Source of the DNA: JANQJA01 sp040880285
Lineage (GTDB): Bacteria > Pseudomonadota > Gammaproteobacteria > Pseudomonadales > Azotimanducaceae
DNA length: 47,978 bases
Direction of reading: 5' to 3'
Assembly (NCBI GenBank): GCA_040880285.1
Contig: JBBDIT010000008.1
Span: forward strand, 1 to 47,978
A program made the translations under genes and the position numbers. The notes under the pieces were generated by a model. It saw nothing but the letters and a program-made list of their open reading frames with translations, searched no databases and had not been told where the DNA came from. This document shows, one piece after another, positions 43,907 to 47,978 of this stretch; the stretch's first letter is position 1; the number at the start of each line of letters is the position of its first letter.

Positions 43907-44368
43907 ATGAAATACAAACTTGTTACGGCAAGCCTTTTGTTGGCCCTTACCGCCCCCGCTATCGCTGATGATGATCGACCTTCGACAAGAATCATTGAGC
44001 ACCTTGACCAGAACGGTGACGGCATGATCACGCTGGACGAATTTCGCGGACCGAGAGACGGCATGTTCGTGCATGCCGATATCAATGGTGACGGTGCGGT
44101 CACCCGGGAGGAAATAAAAACCCATCGAGACCAGATGATGGCAGAGCGACAGACACAACAGGCCGACAGAAGCGCCCGCCAGGATGCCAGAATGGAGGAA
44201 ATGTTTACCTCTATGGATATCAATGGTGACGGCGTGGTAACACAAGAGGAAGCCAGGAATGCCGCGTTCAATCGAATGGACCGGGATGGCGACGGTGTCC
44301 TGTCAGCGGAGGAACTCAAGCGACCGCGTCACGACAAGCGACATTCAGGACGCCACCGACAAAGGTAA
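43907..44368 (+). CDS. Secreted EF-hand protein with four calcium-binding loops
   Basis: 153 aa from the ATG at 43907 (GAGGAAG upstream), with a signal peptide of about 20 residues. Four EF-hand loops are seen: DQNGDGMITLDE (34-45), DINGDGAVTREE (58-69), DINGDGVVTQEE (104-115) and DRDGDGVLSAEE (125-136). All have the Asp/Asn and Glu positions needed for Ca2+. Location is probably periplasmic. It lies 31 nt upstream of an ECF sigma gene and is likely part of the same unit. It could be a Ca2+ sensor or buffer for that system (inference). The C-terminus is His/Arg-rich. Confidence 0.9.
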   Translation: MKYKLVTASLLLALTAPAIADDDRPSTRIIEHLDQNGDGMITLDEFRGPRDGMFVHADINGDGAVTREEIKTHRDQMMAERQTQQADRSARQDARMEEMFTSMDINGDGVVTQEEARNAAFNRMDRDGDGVLSAEELKRPRHDKRHSGRHRQR

Positions 44369-44399
44369 ACACGGCCAACAAAATCATCTGGAGTGATAT

Positions 44400-44969
44400 T
44401 TGGGCGACGCAACTGAAAGGGAGTTGGTCCTTGAGATTAGCCGAGGCAACCAGGTGGCCTACAAACAGGTCCTTGAGGCCCAACTTCCTGCAGTTGCCCG
44501 TTACGTGAGCCGAATGATGGGTGGATCGAGGGAAGCCGAAGACATCACGCAGGAAGTATTCTTGCGTCTGTGGACTCATGCAGGCGATTACCATGCCGGT
44601 CAGGCAAGGTTGACCACCTGGCTTCACAATATTGCCCACAACCTTTGTATCGACTACTTTCGCAAACACAAGCGGATAGTGCATGAGCCGCCGGCTGACG
44701 ACATCGAAGGTGGTCCGGAACCGGATCGGCAGTTCTTCGTCGCCCTCACGTCCGAACAGGTCAGGCAAGGAGTGATGCGGCTACCGGAACGACAGAGGAG
44801 CGCATTGATCTTGTGCCATTTCCAGGGACTAACCAACAAGGATGCCGCGATCATACTGGATGTATCAGTGGATGCGCTCGAATCCTTACTGGCACGCGCC
44901 AGACGTAAACTCAAGACATCACTGTCTGATAATTACGACAGCGAACAGCTCTCCCGGAGTGACAGATGA
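44400..44969 (+). CDS. ECF-type RNA polymerase sigma factor
   Basis: 189 aa with a TTG start. Region 2 is EDITQEVFLRLWTHAGDY, followed by TTWLHNIAHNLCIDYFRKHK. Region 4 is LPERQRSALILCHFQGLTN, followed by the helix-turn-helix KDAAIILDVSVDALESLLAR. Its stop overlaps the ATG of the next gene (ATGA), which encodes a membrane protein likely to be its anti-sigma. The group is distinct from the ChrR partner at 1868. Confidence 0.93.
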   Translation: MGDATERELVLEISRGNQVAYKQVLEAQLPAVARYVSRMMGGSREAEDITQEVFLRLWTHAGDYHAGQARLTTWLHNIAHNLCIDYFRKHKRIVHEPPADDIEGGPEPDRQFFVALTSEQVRQGVMRLPERQRSALILCHFQGLTNKDAAIILDVSVDALESLLARARRKLKTSLSDNYDSEQLSRSDR

Positions 44970-45424
44970 ACCAGAATCAATTTAGAAAGCTGCTCGAAAC
45001 CTATGGTGCCAATGAAGCAAACTGGCCGGCGGAGTCAATATCCAGCGCCAGGGTGCTTATTGGGCAAAGTGAGGCCGCAGCGAGGTTATTGCTGGAATTT
45101 CGCGCATTTGACGAGGCACTTGATCGCTACCAGGTCGAGATTGATGCAGGGGAACTCAGTGCTCGTATCCTCGCAACCGTGCCATTTGCATCCGGGGCGA
45201 GCGGGGCCACCAGACTCGTGGACCGAATACTGGACTGGTTGATCCCGGAAAGTACCAACCTCGCCAATTTGTGGCGGCCAGCGATCGCCGCGACATTTCC
45301 GCTGTTGCTCGGTGTCGTGTTAGGCAGCACGATCAGTCTCAACGGCAATGATCTGGTTGACAACTGGCAAGATGAAATCTACCTGCTCGCACTTGCGAGC
45401 GAAGAAACGGAGCCACTCCCATGA
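44966..45424 (+). CDS. Probable membrane anti-sigma factor
   Basis: 152 aa. The N-terminal cytoplasmic part has FRKLLETYGANEANWP; YGA...WP segments of this kind are, from memory, common in small membrane proteins encoded next to ECF sigma genes and metal-sensor-like genes. A single membrane helix lies near 108-128 (IAATFPLLLGVVLGSTISL), with a short periplasmic tail. It has no zinc anti-sigma motif. Assignment as the anti-sigma comes from position (4-nt overlaps with both neighbours), topology and this motif. It resembles CnrY-like logic more than RseA. Confidence 0.6.
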   Translation: MNQNQFRKLLETYGANEANWPAESISSARVLIGQSEAAARLLLEFRAFDEALDRYQVEIDAGELSARILATVPFASGASGATRLVDRILDWLIPESTNLANLWRPAIAATFPLLLGVVLGSTISLNGNDLVDNWQDEIYLLALASEETEPLP

Positions 45425-45921
45425 GCCCAAGCGCAAGTCGCGTGACAATCATCGTCCTGGTCTGTTCGCTCGCGATCAATCTACTATTTGCAGGAGTCAT
45501 AATCGGCAAGGTATTGAGGGATCATCCGCATGTCGGGCCAATGCCTTCCAATCTCGGCTGGATCGTTCGCTACCTGAATGAGGATACCAGACAGGCACTT
45601 CGACCAGACCTTGAGGCCCACAGACAACAAACATTGCCGCTCTTGCGTGATATGCGACGCGCCCAGCAGGAATTTGAGACGGCATTGGTTGACCCTGATA
45701 TGAACCAGCAGGAACTGGCAACGACTCTGGAAGAGACCCTGTCAGAGCTTCGAACCACTTCCACCGCATTCCAGGCAGCCATGCATGAACAGATGATCCG
45801 GGTGGTTGTGCAGCTCGATGCAGAGCAGCGCCAAAATGTGGCGCAGTACCTGCACCGACATCATCCACGTCGCCCATCCGGCGAACGCATGGACCGACAC
45901 AGGGAACCATCCAGGCGTTAG
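45421..45921 (+). CDS. Periplasmic metal-sensor-like protein (CnrX/ZraP/Spy-type)
   Basis: 166 aa. An N-terminal membrane anchor (VTIIVLVCSLAINLLFAGVI) is followed by a helical periplasmic domain. Two long helices are predicted (about 55-90 and 95-145), as in CnrX, ZraP and CpxP-like proteins. The C-terminal tail is rich in His and Arg (YLHRHHPRRP) and may bind metal. With the sigma and membrane anti-sigma it would form a trans-envelope signalling set. The ligand is unknown. It overlaps the anti-sigma gene by four bases. Confidence 0.75.
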   Translation: MSPSASRVTIIVLVCSLAINLLFAGVIIGKVLRDHPHVGPMPSNLGWIVRYLNEDTRQALRPDLEAHRQQTLPLLRDMRRAQQEFETALVDPDMNQQELATTLEETLSELRTTSTAFQAAMHEQMIRVVVQLDAEQRQNVAQYLHRHHPRRPSGERMDRHREPSRR

Positions 45922-45942
45922 CGCATCTGAAAACAGCTTGTG

Positions 45943-45948
45943 TATAAT
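45943..45948 (+). promoter_or_regulatory. -10 element upstream of syd
   Basis: A perfect TATAAT preceded by TTGTG lies about 40 nt before the syd ATG. No convincing -35 hexamer is found at 16-18 bp. Confidence 0.5.
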
Positions 45949-45988
45949 CGCCCGCTTTTACAAGACTTTTACTATTCCGGGCCAGAAT

Positions 45989-46555
45989 ATGAGCGCAGCT
46001 ACCGTTTCAAACTCGCTGGCAAAGTTTATCGATAGAGCACTCAAGGTCACTACAACGGATTATTTTGAGGCAGGGCACGACCCTGATTGGCGTTCCCCTT
46101 GCGAGATAGAGGTGATTGGAACCGAGGGCAAATGTCACTGGAAGCCTGTAAAACAAGCCAGGCCCGTGGACTTTGCCGGCCTCGCCAATGCACTGGAAGC
46201 TCCCATCCACGAGGACATCGCCGCCTATTATGGCAGCTACTGGTCCGGCAATTTTGAGGCCAGGAGCTTCGAGGGTCCCGTCAGCCTGATTCAGCTCTGG
46301 AACGATGAGGACTTCGAGCGTCTGATCGGTAATCTCATTGGTCATGCGATTGCCAAACAGCGGGCAAGACAACCGTTTACCGTATTCTTTGCAACCACGG
46401 ACCCGGATTCGGAACTGTTCCTGAGTATCGACAACGAATCTGGTAAAGTCCTGTTGGAAGAACCTGGACGTCCGCCAATCAAGGAAGTTGAACAAAGTGT
46501 CGCGGCATTTCTCGATCGCCTGACCCCTCTCGATGTTACACCGGCTATCTACTGA
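45989..46555 (+). CDS. syd: SecY-interacting protein Syd
   Basis: 188 aa. The frame is open upstream into the preceding gene, but the Syd-like sequence begins at the ATG at 45989. Motifs matching E. coli Syd include SPCEIEVIG, HEDIAAYYGSYWSGNFEARS, LIQLWNDEDFERL followed by IGNLIGHA, and TVFFATTDPDSELFLSIDN. Syd binds the cytoplasmic loops of SecY and is thought to check translocon quality. It is mainly found in gammaproteobacteria, so it supports that affiliation. Its stop overlaps the aroA start by one base (TGATG). Confidence 0.9.
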   Translation: MSAATVSNSLAKFIDRALKVTTTDYFEAGHDPDWRSPCEIEVIGTEGKCHWKPVKQARPVDFAGLANALEAPIHEDIAAYYGSYWSGNFEARSFEGPVSLIQLWNDEDFERLIGNLIGHAIAKQRARQPFTVFFATTDPDSELFLSIDNESGKVLLEEPGRPPIKEVEQSVAAFLDRLTPLDVTPAIY

Positions 46556-47835
46556 TGAATCAATTGATACTCACTCCCATCAAACAGGTCTCCGGACAGG
46601 TGTTGCTGCCTGGATCCAAGAGTCTCTCGAATCGCGCGCTCTTGTTGTCAGCGCTTGCGAGGGGATCAACCCACCTGACCAATCTGTTGAAGAGCGAAGA
46701 TACCAGCAGGATGGTTGAGGCGCTGACGCAACTGGGTATTGGCATAGAATTGAGTGATGACTGGAACAACTGCAGCATCGTTGGCAACGGCGGTCTATTT
46801 CGCGTCCCGACGAACACCAGGTTCTATCTGGGCAATGCCGGTACCGCCATCAGGCCATTGACCGCCGTACTGTCCCTCGTCCCGGGAACCTTCACCATAG
46901 ACGGTGATCACTATATGCGCGAGCGACCGATCGATCATCTTGCCGATGCATTAACACAACTCGGCGCCAGTATCCGCTATATCGGCAAATCCGGTCATCC
47001 ACCATTGATCCTTGAAGGGGGCCACGTCAAGGGTGGCAAGGTTTCGATGCCCGGCAACATCTCCAGCCAATTCCTGACGGCACTGCTGATGGCGCTACCA
47101 CTTGCTGAGCATGACAGTGAAATCACGGTTGTCGGTGACCAGGTTTCCAAACCCTACCTTGATATCACGCTGGATATCATGGCGAGATTTGGTGTGTCCG
47201 CGAGTCACAGGGATTACGGCTGCTTCTCGGTTCCGGCTAACCAGGCATACCACTCCCCTGGCGAATACCTGATCGAAGGCGACGCCTCTTCTGCGACCTA
47301 TTTTTTTGCTGCCGCCGCAATTCGCGGCGGCAGGGTCAGGGTTAATGGCGTTGGCAAGGATTCGGTCCAGGGGGACATTAAATTCCTGGATGTCATTGAG
47401 GCGATGGGAGCGAACGTCACCCGGCACGACAACTGGATAGAAGTGAGCCGGGGCGAACTCAGGGCTATTGACATGGACCTCAATCACATTCCTGACGCGG
47501 CCATGACAGTCGCCACCATGGCGTTGTTTGCAACCGGAACGACTACTATCCGCAATGTCTACAACTGGCGAGTCAAGGAGACTGACAGGATGACTGCCAT
47601 GGCAACCGAGCTTGGTAAACTTGGCGCGGAAGTGAAAACCGGGGATGACTACATCGTAATATCACCACCCTCAAAAATACGCTCGGCAACCATTGATACC
47701 TATGGTGACCATCGCATGGCAATGGCGTTTTCGCTCGCCGCTCTCGGTGACAGCAGTATCACGATCAACGACCCTCAATGTACCGCAAAGACATTTCCGG
47801 ATTACTTTGATGTCTTTTTGGGTCTTACCGACTGA
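46555..47835 (+). CDS. aroA: 3-phosphoshikimate 1-carboxyvinyltransferase (EPSP synthase)
   Basis: 426 aa, class I length. LPGSKSLSNRALLLSAL has K22 (as in E. coli), LGNAGTAIRPLTA is the PEP-binding loop (class I normally GNAGTAMRPL; Met is Ile here), then RERPIDHLADAL and VKETDRMTAMATEL. It joins shikimate 3-phosphate and PEP in aromatic amino acid synthesis. It is translationally coupled to syd. The usual downstream cmk and rpsA genes are not present in the last 143 bases. Promoter for both is the -10 at 45943. Confidence 0.96.
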   Translation: MNQLILTPIKQVSGQVLLPGSKSLSNRALLLSALARGSTHLTNLLKSEDTSRMVEALTQLGIGIELSDDWNNCSIVGNGGLFRVPTNTRFYLGNAGTAIRPLTAVLSLVPGTFTIDGDHYMRERPIDHLADALTQLGASIRYIGKSGHPPLILEGGHVKGGKVSMPGNISSQFLTALLMALPLAEHDSEITVVGDQVSKPYLDITLDIMARFGVSASHRDYGCFSVPANQAYHSPGEYLIEGDASSATYFFAAAAIRGGRVRVNGVGKDSVQGDIKFLDVIEAMGANVTRHDNWIEVSRGELRAIDMDLNHIPDAAMTVATMALFATGTTTIRNVYNWRVKETDRMTAMATELGKLGAEVKTGDDYIVISPPSKIRSATIDTYGDHRMAMAFSLAALGDSSITINDPQCTAKTFPDYFDVFLGLTD

Positions 47836-47978
47836 CGACGACTACTTGATTGACGCCGGTCCTGACACCGTCACATAAAGTCCCGAACTGCATTGCATAA
47901 AGGTGATAGTACGGATTCTGACACGGTGACAGTCACGGTCAGTGATTGCGAGTCGGGTCGGGTACACCTTCCCACAAC

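Noticed and set aside
45806..45988. N-terminal extension of syd by 61 residues
   Set aside because: It overlaps the sensor gene in another frame, contains the promoter -10 for syd, and has no Syd similarity.
47836..47978. Possible gene fragment after aroA; one forward frame reads DSDTVTVTVSD, like a PKD or cadherin repeat
   Set aside because: Only about 37 codons are open with no credible start, and the reverse strand is also open to the edge. The low-complexity GACACGGTGACAGTCACGG can produce such a motif by chance. More sequence to the right is needed.

Overview
The window looks like chromosomal DNA of a gammaproteobacterium, probably a free-living marine or sediment lineage. This is inferred from Syd, SrkA, NudC, HemJ, ModBC, an RpoE/ChrR pair, a PlpD-like patatin and a TPR-sulfotransferase. 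Base composition looks close to balanced. Genes are packed very tightly. There is no rRNA, tRNA, CRISPR array, insertion sequence or phage gene that I can support.

Layout. 1-737: the end of a peptide ABC transporter ATPase. 773-2541: minus-strand singlet-oxygen-type unit (ECF sigma, ChrR anti-sigma, limonene-epoxide-hydrolase-like enzyme) with a recognisable self-promoter. 2579-6864: MoxR / DUF58 / transglutaminase operon. 6861-11059: RND efflux pair behind a strong palindrome. 11204-13361: three overlapping genes for a sugar-phosphate isomerase-like protein, an MTD1-like methylene-THF dehydrogenase and an FchA-like cyclohydrolase. 13440-19909: DUF885 lipoprotein, FMN-binding protein, aldo/keto reductase, class III CoA-transferase, TPR-sulfotransferase and PCu(A)C copper chaperone. 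20103-24949: patatin/barrel lipase, malonyl-CoA ligase, a wrecked SDR gene and a hotdog protein. 25015-28944: purN, then an isoleucine-rich leader peptide with terminator/antiterminator, then a eukaryote-type ileS. 28941-35057: hybrid histidine kinase, amidase, TolC-like protein, HtrA-like protease. 35150-40803: TerB-like protein, lipoprotein, ComF, NudC, ModB, ModC, SrkA. 40792-43823: acyltransferase, GNAT, TauE-like permease, HemJ. 43907-45921: EF-hand protein, ECF sigma, putative membrane anti-sigma and periplasmic sensor. 45943-47835: syd and aroA.

The most interesting item is the ileS leader at 25636-25746. It is a 21-codon ORF with seven isoleucine codons, followed by mutually exclusive antiterminator and terminator hairpins. 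This is the architecture of ribosome-mediated attenuation, here placed in front of an aminoacyl-tRNA synthetase gene. Second is the split folate module. Its dehydrogenase resembles yeast MTD1 and has lost the lysine needed for cyclohydrolase activity, and an FchA-type cyclohydrolase is encoded directly after it. The two would feed 10-formyl-THF metabolism, which PurN at 25015 consumes.

Two sigma-factor modules, one ChrR-type and one resembling Cnr-type envelope sensing, suggest responses to photo-oxidative and metal or envelope stress. Six of the seven convergent gene pairs overlap at their ends or lie 3 nt apart, so there is no room for separate terminators. Apart from the 249-base interval holding the SDR remnant (23801-24049), no gene-free stretch reaches 250 bases. 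The last 143 bases (47836-47978) hold no gene I can identify.
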